Shown here: piece by piece, positions 34,815-44,127 of the stretch | How positions within the stretch are numbered: position 1 is the stretch's first letter | Layout: each line of letters starts with the position of its first letter | NCBI RefSeq assembly: GCF_019209835.1 | Contig: NZ_JAHUTS010000006.1 | Coordinates: forward strand, 186,001-250,000 | From: Enterovibrio paralichthyis | Lineage (GTDB): Bacteria > Pseudomonadota > Gammaproteobacteria > Enterobacterales > Vibrionaceae | Direction: 5' to 3' | Length of the DNA stretch: 64,000 nucleotides | Program-made: the position numbers and the translations under genes | The notes under the pieces: generated by a model | The model's input: the letters and a program-made list of their open reading frames with translations, nothing else | Database searches by the model: none | What the model was told of the DNA's origin: nothing

Positions 34815-35918
34815 ATGGCAGAAAACCCCATCCCGGATCTGGAATGCCGGGCGCTGAGTAAATCATTTTCCACTTTCACCGCCGTTGACAAGGTGGACGT
34901 GACTGTCCCCAAAGGCAGCTTTTTCTCCATCCTTGGCCCTTCAGGCTGTGGCAAAACCACCCTGCTGCGCATGTTAGCCGGGTTCGAGCAGCCCACTTCC
35001 GGTGACATTTTTATCAAAGGCTCACGGGTCAACGACATTGCCCCCAACCGCCGCCCGGTCAACATGGTATTCCAGCACCTTGCACTGTTCCCGACCATGA
35101 CAGTGGCTGAAAACATCGGCTATGGCCTTCGCCGCCGCAAAACGCCCAAGCATGAAATTGACTCGAAGGTGGATGAAGTGCTGGCGCGGGTCGGTCTTTC
35201 CGGCAGTGGCCCAAAACAAATTTCCCAACTTTCCGGCGGTCAGAAACAACGCATCGCCATCGCCCGCTGTCTGGTATTAAACCCGGACGTTCTCCTTCTG
35301 GATGAACCGTTGGGCGCGCTGGATTTGAAACTGCGCGAGCAGATGAAAGTGGAGCTGAAACACCTGCAGCAGGAATTCGGCACCACCTTCGTTTACATCA
35401 CCCACGACCAGTCGGAAGCGCTGGTGATGTCTGATCAAGTTGCTGTGATGAACCGTGGCCGCTTTGAACAGCTCGGCACACCGCAAGATTTGTATTACTC
35501 CCCTGCCACCGCCTTTGTCGCCCAGTTCGTGGGCGAAAACAATCACCGCAGTGGCAAGGTGTCTGAAGTGAACGGCCAAACCGTGGTGATCACCGGAAAA
35601 TCGGGCGAGCGCATGATGGCAAGTGCCAGTCACCCAATGACGGTAGGCGAAAGCGTGGATGTGTTTGTCCGCCCGGAAGCGATTGCGATTGCCTTCCCTG
35701 ACCAAAAACCGCAGCAGGCCGAAAACGGCGTGGATGTGGCGGTGAAAGAGATCCTGTTCGACGGTTCGCGCAGCCAGTTGGTGGTGGAAAACCCACAGCA
35801 ACAGACCACCTTCTCAGTACAGTTGCCGCAAACCGAAAACTTTCGCCGTATCCGTCCCGGCGACCAGTTATTTATTCACTGGCAGGCAGCGGTATCCCAC
35901 TGTTTGCCCAAGGCATAA
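34815..35918 (+). CDS. PotA/PotG-type ABC transporter ATPase
   Basis: 367 residues with Walker A 'GPSGCGKTT', signature 'LSGGQKQRIAIAR', Walker B 'VLLLDEPLGALD' and H-loop 'YITHDQSEALV'. A C-terminal TOBE domain (about residues 275-355) is typical of PotA-like proteins. The ATG at 34815 gives the normal N-terminus; the frame is open to 34761, inside the attenuator, so that start is rejected. The two permeases follow directly. Confidence 0.9.
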   Translation: MAENPIPDLECRALSKSFSTFTAVDKVDVTVPKGSFFSILGPSGCGKTTLLRMLAGFEQPTSGDIFIKGSRVNDIAPNRRPVNMVFQHLALFPTMTVAENIGYGLRRRKTPKHEIDSKVDEVLARVGLSGSGPKQISQLSGGQKQRIAIARCLVLNPDVLLLDEPLGALDLKLREQMKVELKHLQQEFGTTFVYITHDQSEALVMSDQVAVMNRGRFEQLGTPQDLYYSPATAFVAQFVGENNHRSGKVSEVNGQTVVITGKSGERMMASASHPMTVGESVDVFVRPEAIAIAFPDQKPQQAENGVDVAVKEILFDGSRSQLVVENPQQQTTFSVQLPQTENFRRIRPGDQLFIHWQAAVSHCLPKA

Positions 35919-35930
35919 CGGGAGGCTGTG

Positions 35931-36791
35931 ATGATTGAACGCGGCAACCGTCTGGCACTCTACCTGCTCCTCACGCCCTTTCTGCTCTGGCTGGTATTGC
36001 TGATCATTTTGCCCCATGTGCAGATGTTCAATATCTCTATCCACGACCGCATTGTGGGTGGGGATACGGTGTTGAGCCTTGAAAACTACGCCACCTTTTT
36101 CACCGAGCCCCTTTACTGGCGCACCTTCGCCCGCACAGCGATTATGTCGCTGCTGGCAACTGTGCTCACCCTGCTGATCGCCTTTCCAGTGGCGTTTTAC
36201 ATCGCCAAAGTGTGTCAGGGGAAAACCAAAAGCCTGCTGTTCGTTGCCTGCCTGCTGCCATTCTGGGTCAGCGAACTGGTGCGCTCCTATGGCTGGATGA
36301 TCCTGCTGCGTGAGTCCGGGCTTGTCAGCAGTTTGCTGCAATACCTTGGCCTTGCCGATCAACCCGTAGAAATGCTCTACAACGATGCCACCATCATGAT
36401 CGGGCTTGTCTACACCTCCATGCTGTTTATGGTAGTGCCACTGGTCACAACGCTCGACAGCCTCGACAACAGCCTGATTGAAGCGGCGTACGATTTAGGC
36501 GGCAGCAGCTGGGACGTGCTGCGCGAAGTGGTGATCCCCCATGCCATGAGCGGGATTGTCGCCGGTTGCATCGTCGTGTTTATGCTCACGCTCGGTAACT
36601 ACCTCACGCCAACCCTGCTTGGCGGTAAAGACAGCCTCTGGTTCACCGAGCAAATCTTCACCCAGTTCATTACCCGCTTTAACTGGGAACAGGGTTCAGC
36701 ATTCGGCATTTTGCTGCTCGCGTTGTCGTCGTTGATGGTGTGGGGCGGCCTCAAGCTTACCCGCCAGTCATTCGTTAAAACTATGGGGTGA
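35931..36791 (+). CDS. PotB/PotH-type ABC transporter permease
   Basis: 286 residues, six helices. The coupling loop 'EAAYDLGGSSWDVLREVVIP' is the EAA motif, and 'SELVRSYGWMILLRESG' is a familiar PotB/PotH block. GGGAGG lies six bases before the ATG at 35931. The gene is third in the operon and is followed after three bases by its partner permease. Confidence 0.9.
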   Translation: MIERGNRLALYLLLTPFLLWLVLLIILPHVQMFNISIHDRIVGGDTVLSLENYATFFTEPLYWRTFARTAIMSLLATVLTLLIAFPVAFYIAKVCQGKTKSLLFVACLLPFWVSELVRSYGWMILLRESGLVSSLLQYLGLADQPVEMLYNDATIMIGLVYTSMLFMVVPLVTTLDSLDNSLIEAAYDLGGSSWDVLREVVIPHAMSGIVAGCIVVFMLTLGNYLTPTLLGGKDSLWFTEQIFTQFITRFNWEQGSAFGILLLALSSLMVWGGLKLTRQSFVKTMG

Positions 36792-36794
36792 CTT

Positions 36795-37658
36795 ATGATT
36801 CCGTCATTACCGACCAACCGCACCCTGTCGCGCATTTACCAAGGCTACATTGCGCTGTTTTTCCTGTTTCTGATGCTCCCACTCGCCGTGGTGGCGGTGT
36901 TTGCCTTTAACGACAGTCTGTTTCCGTCACTGCCATGGAATGGTTTCACGCTGGCCTGGTTTACCGGCGATACCGAGCCACAACTCGGCGTGTTTAACGA
37001 CCGTGAACTGACCAGCGGGATTGGCGTGAGCCTCGTGGTGGCAATTGCCGTTACCATCGCCTCACTGGTGCTGGCGACCACCAATGCGTTTTTGTTTGAA
37101 CGGTTTGATTTCCGCTTCAAAGGCTTTTGCTATGTGCTGCTTTTGCTGCCACTGGTCATTCCCGGCGTCATCCTCGGCGTATCGATTTTGCTGATGAGCA
37201 GCACCATCGCCAATGGCATTGAAGACACCATAGGCTGGGATATCGAATGGATGCGGCCGGGGCTGGTGTTGGTTGTGCTTGGCCAGTTTGCGTTTATCAC
37301 CACCATCTGCACCTTGGTGATTGCTGCGCGCCTGCGCAAATTCGACATCAGCCTAGAGGAAGCCGCGCTTAACCTTGGTGCCACAAAAGCGGAAGCCGTA
37401 TTTACCATCACCCTGCCGTTTTTGCGCCCGGCACTGATTGGCGCGGCTATCATTGCGTTTTTGATGTCGTTTGAGAACTTCAACACCACCCTGATGTTGG
37501 TCGGCTCTGATGCGCCGTTGACCATCGCCATGTTTGACCGCCTTCGCGAAGGTTCGACGCCGGTGATCAATGCGGTGTCCCTGCTGTTGATGATGGCTTC
37601 CGGCCTGCTTGCGATGGCAAGTATCTGGTTTTCATCCAAATCATCGCAGGTGGAATAA
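36795..37658 (+). CDS. PotC/PotI-type ABC transporter permease
   Basis: 287 residues. The N-terminal helix is followed by 'AVFAFNDSLFPSLPWNGFTLAWF' in part, the usual PotC region, and the coupling loop is 'EEAALNLGATKAEAVFTITLP' in part. It forms the heterodimeric channel with the preceding permease. Last gene of the operon; the hairpin overlapping its stop codon has its T run on the other strand, so a terminator for this operon itself is not obvious. Confidence 0.9.
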   Translation: MIPSLPTNRTLSRIYQGYIALFFLFLMLPLAVVAVFAFNDSLFPSLPWNGFTLAWFTGDTEPQLGVFNDRELTSGIGVSLVVAIAVTIASLVLATTNAFLFERFDFRFKGFCYVLLLLPLVIPGVILGVSILLMSSTIANGIEDTIGWDIEWMRPGLVLVVLGQFAFITTICTLVIAARLRKFDISLEEAALNLGATKAEAVFTITLPFLRPALIGAAIIAFLMSFENFNTTLMLVGSDAPLTIAMFDRLREGSTPVINAVSLLLMMASGLLAMASIWFSSKSSQVE

Positions 37659-37691
37659 AAAAACCCGGCATTCAAAGGAGAAAATGCCGGG
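37656..37691 (-). terminator. Rho-independent terminator of the GH63/ABC operon
   Basis: CCCGGCATT (37664-37672) pairs with AATGCCGGG (37683-37691). Read on the minus strand, the stem is followed by seven T residues. It ends the minus-strand operon 73 bp after the ATPase gene and overlaps the convergent permease stop. Confidence 0.85.
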
Positions 37692-37763
37692 CGCAATAGC
37701 GGTTACTGGAAGGTAAAGCCGCTAATTCTGGAGAATGTGTTGAGGGTCTGTTGACCCTGTTTA

Positions 37764-38819
37764 CTACGCCGACGCGACCGACAGGCCGTCCGCATCGAAA
37801 AAGTGAAGCTTGTTGGTGTGAAAGCGAAGACCCACTTTGTCGCCTGCTTTCACCGTGCTTTCCCCATCGGTGCGGACAGTTACACGGCCCAGTTCGCCGC
37901 AGTCCACAACCACATAGATATCCGCACCCAGGTATTCCGTCACATCAACAATGCCCTGACAGTTTCCTTCTTCCGGTGAAACCAGATCCATCGCTTCAGG
38001 ACGCACGCCCAACTGTGTTGCCTCACCCTGATAGGGATACCCACCACCAGAGCCGCCCTCCAAACTGTATTCACCGCCTTCGGTGACACAGGGAAGGATG
38101 TTCATTTTCGGGCTGCCGATAAACTGCGCCACAAAAAGGTTGGCAGGATGGTCATACAAGGTTTTCGGGCTGCCAATCTGTTCGATGATACCGCCTTGCA
38201 ACACCACGATTTTATCCGCCAGCGTCATGGCTTCCACCTGATCATGGGTGACGTAAATCATGGTGGATTTCAGTGACTGGTGCAGTTTGGCGATTTCGTA
38301 GCGCATCTCGACACGCAGCGCGGCATCAAGGTTGGACAAGGGCTCATCAAACAAAAAGGCAGTAGGATCACGCACGATAGAACGTCCAATCGCCACCCGC
38401 TGGCGCTGACCACCGGAGAGATTGCGCGGACGACGGTCAAGGTAGGCATCAAGCTTGAGCACCTGCGCAGCGTAATTCACTTTTTCGTCGATTTCCGCCT
38501 GAGGGCGTCCTTGGGTTTTCAGGCTAAAACCCATGTTCTCGCGCACTGTCATGTGCGGATACAGAGCGTAGCTTTGAAATACCATGGTCAAGCCACGTTT
38601 CGCCGGCGGCTGGTCGGTCATGTCGACACCATCAATCAGTATTTGCCCGCGGCTTGTTTCCTCAAGCCCGGCAATCATGCGCAGCAGGGTCGATTTCCCA
38701 CAGCCTGAGGGGCCAACAAAAATGACAAGTTCGCCTTCTTCCACAGAAAGGTCGATACCTTTGATCACCTGCGTCTCGCCGTACCATTTTTCAACACGGT
38801 TCAGTTGTATTGCGCCCAT
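37764..38819 (-). CDS. MalK/UgpC-type ABC transporter ATPase
   Basis: 351 residues with Walker A 'GPSGCGKST', signature 'LSGGQRQRVAIGR', Walker B 'AFLFDEPLSNLD' and H-loop 'YVTHDQVEAM'. The C-terminal part (from about residue 235) is the TOBE/MOP-like regulatory domain of MalK-type ATPases. The ATG at 38819 has AGGAGG six bases upstream; the frame extends to 38861 inside the hydrolase gene and is not used. Last gene of the LacI-controlled operon, presumably powering the two permeases at 40097-42615. Confidence 0.9.
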   Translation of the reverse strand: MGAIQLNRVEKWYGETQVIKGIDLSVEEGELVIFVGPSGCGKSTLLRMIAGLEETSRGQILIDGVDMTDQPPAKRGLTMVFQSYALYPHMTVRENMGFSLKTQGRPQAEIDEKVNYAAQVLKLDAYLDRRPRNLSGGQRQRVAIGRSIVRDPTAFLFDEPLSNLDAALRVEMRYEIAKLHQSLKSTMIYVTHDQVEAMTLADKIVVLQGGIIEQIGSPKTLYDHPANLFVAQFIGSPKMNILPCVTEGGEYSLEGGSGGGYPYQGEATQLGVRPEAMDLVSPEEGNCQGIVDVTEYLGADIYVVVDCGELGRVTVRTDGESTVKAGDKVGLRFHTNKLHFFDADGLSVASA

Positions 38820-38821
38820 CT

Positions 38822-40072
38822 TCAGCCTCCTGCTAAATCCGACAATGACCAGCTCAGCCATACCGCTGCGGTCCAGGTAAAATGCCCGCCACCGGCCGGT
38901 GTGCCGTCATCCGGGTTGAAGTACTCGGCAAAGCCATAGTTGGCGATAAGCCCAGCGGTTTGCTGGCGAACCGCACGCGCCAGTGTCACATGCCCCTGCT
39001 CTTCCAGCCCCCAGCCGATCATCGCATTCATGATTGCCCATACTGGCCCGCGCCAGTAGCGTTTGGCGTCGTACTTGTCGCCCGAGGGATCGTAACTCGG
39101 CACCAGATAGTGTCCGTTGGCAAGATAGCGTTCGAGATGTTCCACCATCTCCGGGCTTTCAATGCCTGCATACCAGCAAAGGAATGAAGCGTTCGACAGG
39201 CTGTTTGCAAACTTGCCGTTGCGCAGATTTACACTGTCAAACGCCGACATCTCGGGGTTCCAGAGCTTCTGGCACGCAGCCTCCAGCGTGGCAATCCAGC
39301 CTTCAATTTCACTGACATCCTCCCCCAGCATCCGGCCAATTTCCGCCAAATCGCGATGGCCGCGCAACAGGGTAAAATGCAGGGTCGGGTCGCCGACACG
39401 GAACGGGCTGTTGTCGGCGATTTCTGTTTCGTTCCAGCCACAGTCGCGGCCAAAGTAAAGCAGCGCCAGGTAGCGATCGTAATCCAGCTTGGTGGGACGC
39501 ATCGAGGCATCAACATGGGAGGTATCGCGGCGCTTGTATTCACCGACATTGGAAATGTCGATCGCCTCTGATGCTTCATCCCAGTCCGGCGCATTGTCCC
39601 GGCCACTTTCCCAAGGATGACTGCTCGCTACCACGCCACTTTCGGCGCGGCAATCCATGTACCAGCGGTGCCAGTTCACCAGGGCAGGAAACAGGGTCTT
39701 AAGCTTTTCCATACCAAGTTCAGGGTCGCGCTGGTGAATCTTGCGCGCAAAGCTTGCCACCAGCGGCGGCTGGCTGATCCCGGATGAGGCAATCGGCCCT
39801 TTCCCCTGCCACACATCAGGGCCTGGGAAATAGCCGTCGTCCGGTTGGTGGAACACAATGTGTGGCACCATGCCATTGTCCCACTGGGCGGAAAACAGGG
39901 ATTCAATTTCCCGCCATGCCCTTGGCACATCAAAGGTGGCGAAACCCAGCGCAGCGAAAGCACTGTCCCAATTCCATTGGTATGGATACAAACCCGCGGT
40001 CGGAACGGTATAGCTGCCGCGATCGTTGTCTTTGAGTATCTCAATTGCTTGTTTGTCTAACGCTTCCATCAT
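38822..40072 (-). CDS. GH63-type glycoside hydrolase (glucosylglycerate/mannosylglycerate hydrolase-like)
   Basis: 416 residues without a signal peptide, so the enzyme works on imported substrate in the cytoplasm. An (alpha/alpha)6-barrel hydrolase is indicated by 'QWNWDSAFAALG' (residues 32-43), 'HPWESGRDNAPDW' (152-164, with a likely acid Asp), 'YWRGPVW' (about 339-345) and 'FAEYFNPDDGTPAGGGHF' (about 382-399, with a likely base Glu). These fit the GH63 branch that cleaves mannosylglycerate and glucosylglycerate, compatible solutes of marine microbes. The substrate is inferred. It lies between the permeases and the ATPase of the same operon. Confidence 0.82.
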   Translation of the reverse strand: MMEALDKQAIEILKDNDRGSYTVPTAGLYPYQWNWDSAFAALGFATFDVPRAWREIESLFSAQWDNGMVPHIVFHQPDDGYFPGPDVWQGKGPIASSGISQPPLVASFARKIHQRDPELGMEKLKTLFPALVNWHRWYMDCRAESGVVASSHPWESGRDNAPDWDEASEAIDISNVGEYKRRDTSHVDASMRPTKLDYDRYLALLYFGRDCGWNETEIADNSPFRVGDPTLHFTLLRGHRDLAEIGRMLGEDVSEIEGWIATLEAACQKLWNPEMSAFDSVNLRNGKFANSLSNASFLCWYAGIESPEMVEHLERYLANGHYLVPSYDPSGDKYDAKRYWRGPVWAIMNAMIGWGLEEQGHVTLARAVRQQTAGLIANYGFAEYFNPDDGTPAGGGHFTWTAAVWLSWSLSDLAGG

Positions 40073-40096
40073 CGTTTCTCACACTGTATTCGCGCA

Positions 40097-41356
40097 TTAT
40101 TTCACTGAACCCGCAGTGAGCCCTTTCACCATAAACCGCTCAAGCCCAAGGAAAATCAGCATGATAGGCACGGTCGCAATCACCGCCCCGGCCATTAAAT
40201 GCTGGCGGGGAATTTCAGAACTATTAAGCATGGCAACCCCTCGGGTGAGGGTGAATTTGGACGGGTCATCCAGCAGCATGAAGGCGAGCAGAAACTCGTT
40301 CCACGCGATCATAAAGACGTAAAGTGATACCGACGCCATGGCGGGCAGGCTCAGCGGCAGGGTGATTTTCCAAATCACCTTCAACCTTGAGAGTCCATCC
40401 ATCAGCCCCGCTTCTTCGATTTCCGCCGGTAAGCCACGGAAGTACCCCTGCAGCATATAGAGCGCGACAGGAATGGTGGTGACCGGATAAATCATCAGGA
40501 TGCCGAACAGGGAGTTCCGCAGCCCCAGCATGCTGAACCCGATATAGATGGGCAGCGCCAGTACAATCATGGGCACCATGTAAATCAGCAATATTGAGCG
40601 GGACATCGCCGCCTGACCGCGAAAGCGCAGGCGGGCTACCGCATAAGCACCGGGCACGCTGAATAACAGGGTGATAAATACCGTCGCCACGGATACCGAA
40701 AACGAAGTCAGCAGGTAGCTGCCGAAATTAAACTGCTCGAACAGTTCGACATAAGAGCGGAACAGGCCAAACCCTTTGTCGAAATCAATACTGAAGTCAA
40801 GCGGATTGGCGAGCAATGCCTGCTGGCTTTTCAGGCTGGTCATCACCATCACATAAAACGGTACCGCCACAATGATGATGAAAAACAGATAGCCAAACCA
40901 ATAGAAGAAATGGATAAGGGCATCTTCAAATTCGTGCCTGTCCATCCAGCCCATTGGCGCTTCCACCAGCATGCGCGACAGCGGCCACACGGTGAATAAC
41001 GCGGCAAACACAAACGCGGCACTTTGCGACAAGGTGTGCTGTTCAAGCGGCAGCGAGAAAGGTTCAAGTCCCGTTAGAGCCAAATAAAGCAACAGGTAAA
41101 CCGTAGTGCCACTGACCACCAACGCAATGCCTTCCAGGCGTGATTGCATGCGCAGGATATAAATTCCGGCAACGATGCCAGTGACCACCGCCACCCAGAT
41201 CACCGGTGCCACTGCAGCGCCTGTCATCAAGGCAAGGGCAACAGTGACAGTCACTGAAGCGCTGACGCCCCACGCTGCACCAATCAATCCGCAGACAAGG
41301 TCGGACTGACGGAACCAGCGGTTTTGCGCAGTCTCGCGCGCAGTGTTGGTTGTCAT
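40097..41356 (-). CDS. MalG-type ABC permease with four extra N-terminal membrane helices
   Basis: 419 residues, about 140 longer than a usual MalG. The canonical permease starts near residue 150 ('FFYWFGYLFFIIIVAVPFY') and contains the coupling loop 'EEAGLMDGLSRLKVIWKITLP' in part. Before it lie four extra hydrophobic segments at about residues 22-45, 51-68, 76-95 and 111-130. Their role is unknown. Start and stop overlap: its ATG overlaps the upstream permease stop (ATGA, 41353-41356). The extension is in one continuous reading frame with normal codon use, so it is not a sequencing artefact by appearance. Confidence 0.88.
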   Translation of the reverse strand: MTTNTARETAQNRWFRQSDLVCGLIGAAWGVSASVTVTVALALMTGAAVAPVIWVAVVTGIVAGIYILRMQSRLEGIALVVSGTTVYLLLYLALTGLEPFSLPLEQHTLSQSAAFVFAALFTVWPLSRMLVEAPMGWMDRHEFEDALIHFFYWFGYLFFIIIVAVPFYVMVMTSLKSQQALLANPLDFSIDFDKGFGLFRSYVELFEQFNFGSYLLTSFSVSVATVFITLLFSVPGAYAVARLRFRGQAAMSRSILLIYMVPMIVLALPIYIGFSMLGLRNSLFGILMIYPVTTIPVALYMLQGYFRGLPAEIEEAGLMDGLSRLKVIWKITLPLSLPAMASVSLYVFMIAWNEFLLAFMLLDDPSKFTLTRGVAMLNSSEIPRQHLMAGAVIATVPIMLIFLGLERFMVKGLTAGSVK

Positions 41357-42615
41357 AAGCCCTCCTCACGGCTGACATAGCGGAAGAAAAAGAACGAGAA
41401 CAGCAACAGACAGAGGAACACCACCACAGCAACCGCGGCACCTGCACCGATGTTTGACAGGGCGAAAGCCTGCTCATACACGTTCACGGTCAGGGTTCGG
41501 GTGCCTGCGTTACCACCGGTGAGCAGGAAAATGTCGTCGAATTTGTTGAAGGTCCAGATAAAGCGCAGCAGGAAGAGCACCGACAGGATACCCAGCAACT
41601 GGGGAATCGAGAGATACCAGAACTGCTGGAATGGCGACGCCCCATCCATTCTTGCCGCTTCATACATGTCGGCATCAATCGACTGCATGCGCGCCAGAAT
41701 AAACAGGAACGAAAGCGGGAAATAACGCCAGATCTCAAACACGGTCACGCTGATCAGTGCCAGTGGCTTTTCACCGAAAAAGTTAATCGGCGCGTCGATG
41801 GCCCCCATTTGGATAAGCAAGGCATTGGCCGAACCGGAAAAGGGGTCAAAAAGGGTTACCCAGGTAAAGGCCACGGCAATAACCGGCGCAACATACGGAA
41901 ACAGCAGGAGGCCACGGATAAAGCCCTGCCCTTTGAAACTTTTGTTGAGCAAGAGCGCTGCCATCATGCCCACCACCAACGCACCAATGGTGCCGAAAAC
42001 CGTGTAGAAAATGGTGACCCACAGCACTTCGACAAACTCGTCGCTGTCAAATACCCGGCTGAAGTTATCCAGTGTGAAATTGGCGTTGAACAGATCGGAA
42101 CTGCTGATGCCCGTCATTTCTGCCGGGTAGTCACGCAGGCTTTCCTGGCTATCAAGGTATGGCTGCCCAACCACCACCGGGATTTGCAGGCGGGACTTAT
42201 AGCCCGGCTCCCAGTCACCCAGTTCGCAGAAAATCTCCTGGCCATTAAGGGTGCAGTTTTCCGGCACACTCTGCACAGCCAGCCCTTGCGGCACAACATC
42301 AAACAGGGTGACGCTTTCAATCACCTTTTCCTTCGAGCGGTTGGTCAGGCGGTATTCAATGGTTATTTCATCGCCCACTTCGCTGGCTTTGCCGCGAAAG
42401 CGCTCATAAACATTGGGCTCTACCGGCCGAAGATCCGCAAGCTGGATCGGTTTAACGCTGATCCAGAATATCGACAGCAAAGGCAGCAATACCACCAACG
42501 CTACCGAAATCAGGGTCGGTGCCAGAAGGCCCCACGCCAGCCGGGTTTCGCGCTTTTGCAAAGGCCCGACACCGGTGGGAGGCTTGGGTTTTACAGTGTT
42601 AATTGGCGTAATCAT
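41353..42615 (-). CDS. MalF-type ABC permease with a DUF11-like periplasmic insertion
   Basis: 420 residues. The first helix (about 29-54) is followed by a large periplasmic loop. Residues about 75-150 look like a DUF11/Ig-like repeat: 'GDEITIEYRLTNRS', 'VTLFDVVPQGLAV', then 'CTLNGQEIFCELGDWEPG' with two cysteines (121 and 130) that could form a disulfide. The remaining permease part begins near residue 196 and has the coupling loop 'EAARMDGASPFQQFWYLSIP'. E. coli MalF has a loop domain too, but at another position and of another type. The insert may contact the binding protein or the cell wall. Confidence 0.88.
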   Translation of the reverse strand: MITPINTVKPKPPTGVGPLQKRETRLAWGLLAPTLISVALVVLLPLLSIFWISVKPIQLADLRPVEPNVYERFRGKASEVGDEITIEYRLTNRSKEKVIESVTLFDVVPQGLAVQSVPENCTLNGQEIFCELGDWEPGYKSRLQIPVVVGQPYLDSQESLRDYPAEMTGISSSDLFNANFTLDNFSRVFDSDEFVEVLWVTIFYTVFGTIGALVVGMMAALLLNKSFKGQGFIRGLLLFPYVAPVIAVAFTWVTLFDPFSGSANALLIQMGAIDAPINFFGEKPLALISVTVFEIWRYFPLSFLFILARMQSIDADMYEAARMDGASPFQQFWYLSIPQLLGILSVLFLLRFIWTFNKFDDIFLLTGGNAGTRTLTVNVYEQAFALSNIGAGAAVAVVVFLCLLLFSFFFFRYVSREEGL

Positions 42616-42672
42616 TCTGTATCCCTGAGCAATAGCTTTCCATCGGGTGCGCTTGATATCGCGCCCGTTTTA

Positions 42673-42703
42673 GGTCAGGCCACCTGAATCAGATAGCCTG
42701 ACC
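42673..42703 (-). terminator. Intercistronic hairpin between binding-protein and permease genes
   Basis: GGTCAGGC and GCCTGACC form an 8-bp stem with a 15-base loop in the 97-bp gap. There is no real T run on the minus strand, so it more likely stabilises the binding-protein mRNA end than terminates. Confidence 0.45.
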
Positions 42704-42712
42704 CTGTCCTTA

Positions 42713-44071
42713 CTACTGAATGTCTGCCAGCGCCTTGTTCATTGCATCCACCGTGGCAGAGGCATCGCGCACCCCATCGATGTATTCACGAACCAGACGG
42801 TTGATGACCTGGCTGTTCACCACTTTGGAAGCCAATGCCAGTTGGCCTTCCTCCACACCCCAACGCTGGGCGTTATCCAGACCACCGACAATTTCCTCCA
42901 CCATCTCTGGGCTATACAGATCAGACAGCGGCGCTTTCCTGTCTACACCCACCGGCAGTTTCGACCAGGCTTCAGTGTATTTATTTGGGTTTTCCTCATC
43001 GCCGCGGCGGGTAGGAAACTTGCCTTCCGGCGCAATAGCCAGGGTGTTGGTGTAGCCGTCACTCATGGAATAACGGACAAACGCCATGGCGTTGTCGATA
43101 TCTGCATCTGTGGTAATACCGAAGTAGCGAAGGTCACCCCACGCCGCGCCTTCCGGATTGGATGGGCCAGAAAAGCGGGTCACGATACCGGTTTTCGATG
43201 CCAGTTCACGGCTGGTTGGGTCGTCATTGATTGTCGGCGGTGCGCTGTCACGCAGGCCGGCCAGCTCATCAAGGATGAATGGTGACCAGATGATCATTGC
43301 CGCTTTGCCGCCAAAATAGAGTTCGCGAGACTGTTTCCAGTAAAGCTCGCCGTCTGGCGATGCATCGGCAATCGCTTTATAGAATTCGAGCACTTCTGTG
43401 GTCTTTTTCTTATCCAGTGGCTGAATGCCGTCTTTGTTGACCGGGGAAACACCGTTAGCAAGGAAAACATGCTCCAAAACCTGACTCATGAAGTTCTCGT
43501 CCACCTTGGTGGCAGCAACAAAACCGAACATGTTTGGAGGATTATGCAGCTTTTTGATCGCGGCGAGCACGTCTTCATAGGAATCAGGCGCAGCAAGGTT
43601 ATTGGCATCGAACAGGTCTTTTCTGTACACAATCATCTGTGTCCAGCCATCCACTGGCACAGCGGCATAGCCGTCTTCCGTTCTTGCCATGTTCAACGCA
43701 CCGGGTGCGAAGGTATCAACGCCCAGCTCTTCCACCACTTCTGTGGCGGCATCCGGGTCAAGAATGCCGGCTTCTGCCCAAGGCAGGGAATATTGCAGGG
43801 TGTGGTAAATCACATCCGGCAGATCGCCGGCTGAGAATGCAGCGGTTGCGCGGGTGCCGAGGTCACTTTCCGTTACGGGGATCACCTCCACCGCAGTGCC
43901 GGTCAGTTTTTCAAAATCCTTGGCCATTTCCTGTTGGCGTTCCAATCGCTCTGGCTGCTCTTCCGTGGTCCAGAAGCGGATGGTATCGGCGTAAACGGAT
44001 GAAGCGCCAAACAATGCGGTGACGACAAGTCCAGCTAACCAACGACGCTTGCCGAGTTGCAAATTGTTCAT
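42713..44071 (-). CDS. Sugar-type ABC transporter substrate-binding protein
   Basis: 452 residues with a signal peptide (about residues 1-28, ending 'SSVYADT'). Family-1 binding-protein features include 'EMAKDFEKLTGTAVEVIPVTESDLGTR' in part, 'SAGDLPDVIYHTLQYSLPWAEAG' in part and 'YAAVPVDGWTQMIVYRKDLFD' in part. It is the presumed capture component for the solute later hydrolysed by the GH63 enzyme. Long for the family, mostly in the C-terminal lobe. It follows the lacI gene by 56 bp without a clear promoter or operator of its own, so co-transcription is likely. Confidence 0.87.
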   Translation of the reverse strand: MNNLQLGKRRWLAGLVVTALFGASSVYADTIRFWTTEEQPERLERQQEMAKDFEKLTGTAVEVIPVTESDLGTRATAAFSAGDLPDVIYHTLQYSLPWAEAGILDPDAATEVVEELGVDTFAPGALNMARTEDGYAAVPVDGWTQMIVYRKDLFDANNLAAPDSYEDVLAAIKKLHNPPNMFGFVAATKVDENFMSQVLEHVFLANGVSPVNKDGIQPLDKKKTTEVLEFYKAIADASPDGELYWKQSRELYFGGKAAMIIWSPFILDELAGLRDSAPPTINDDPTSRELASKTGIVTRFSGPSNPEGAAWGDLRYFGITTDADIDNAMAFVRYSMSDGYTNTLAIAPEGKFPTRRGDEENPNKYTEAWSKLPVGVDRKAPLSDLYSPEMVEEIVGGLDNAQRWGVEEGQLALASKVVNSQVINRLVREYIDGVRDASATVDAMNKALADIQ

Positions 44072-44127
44072 GGTTTTCTCCTTTTGGTGCGCGTTAAATA
44101 CGTCATGTACTTAAAGTCAGTACTCGC

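Noticed and set aside
41809..42687. Long open frame on the plus strand (292 codons) opposite the DUF11-type permease gene
   Set aside because: It mirrors a conserved permease on the other strand, has no ribosome site or family features, and is rich in Arg, His and Gln as expected for an antisense frame.
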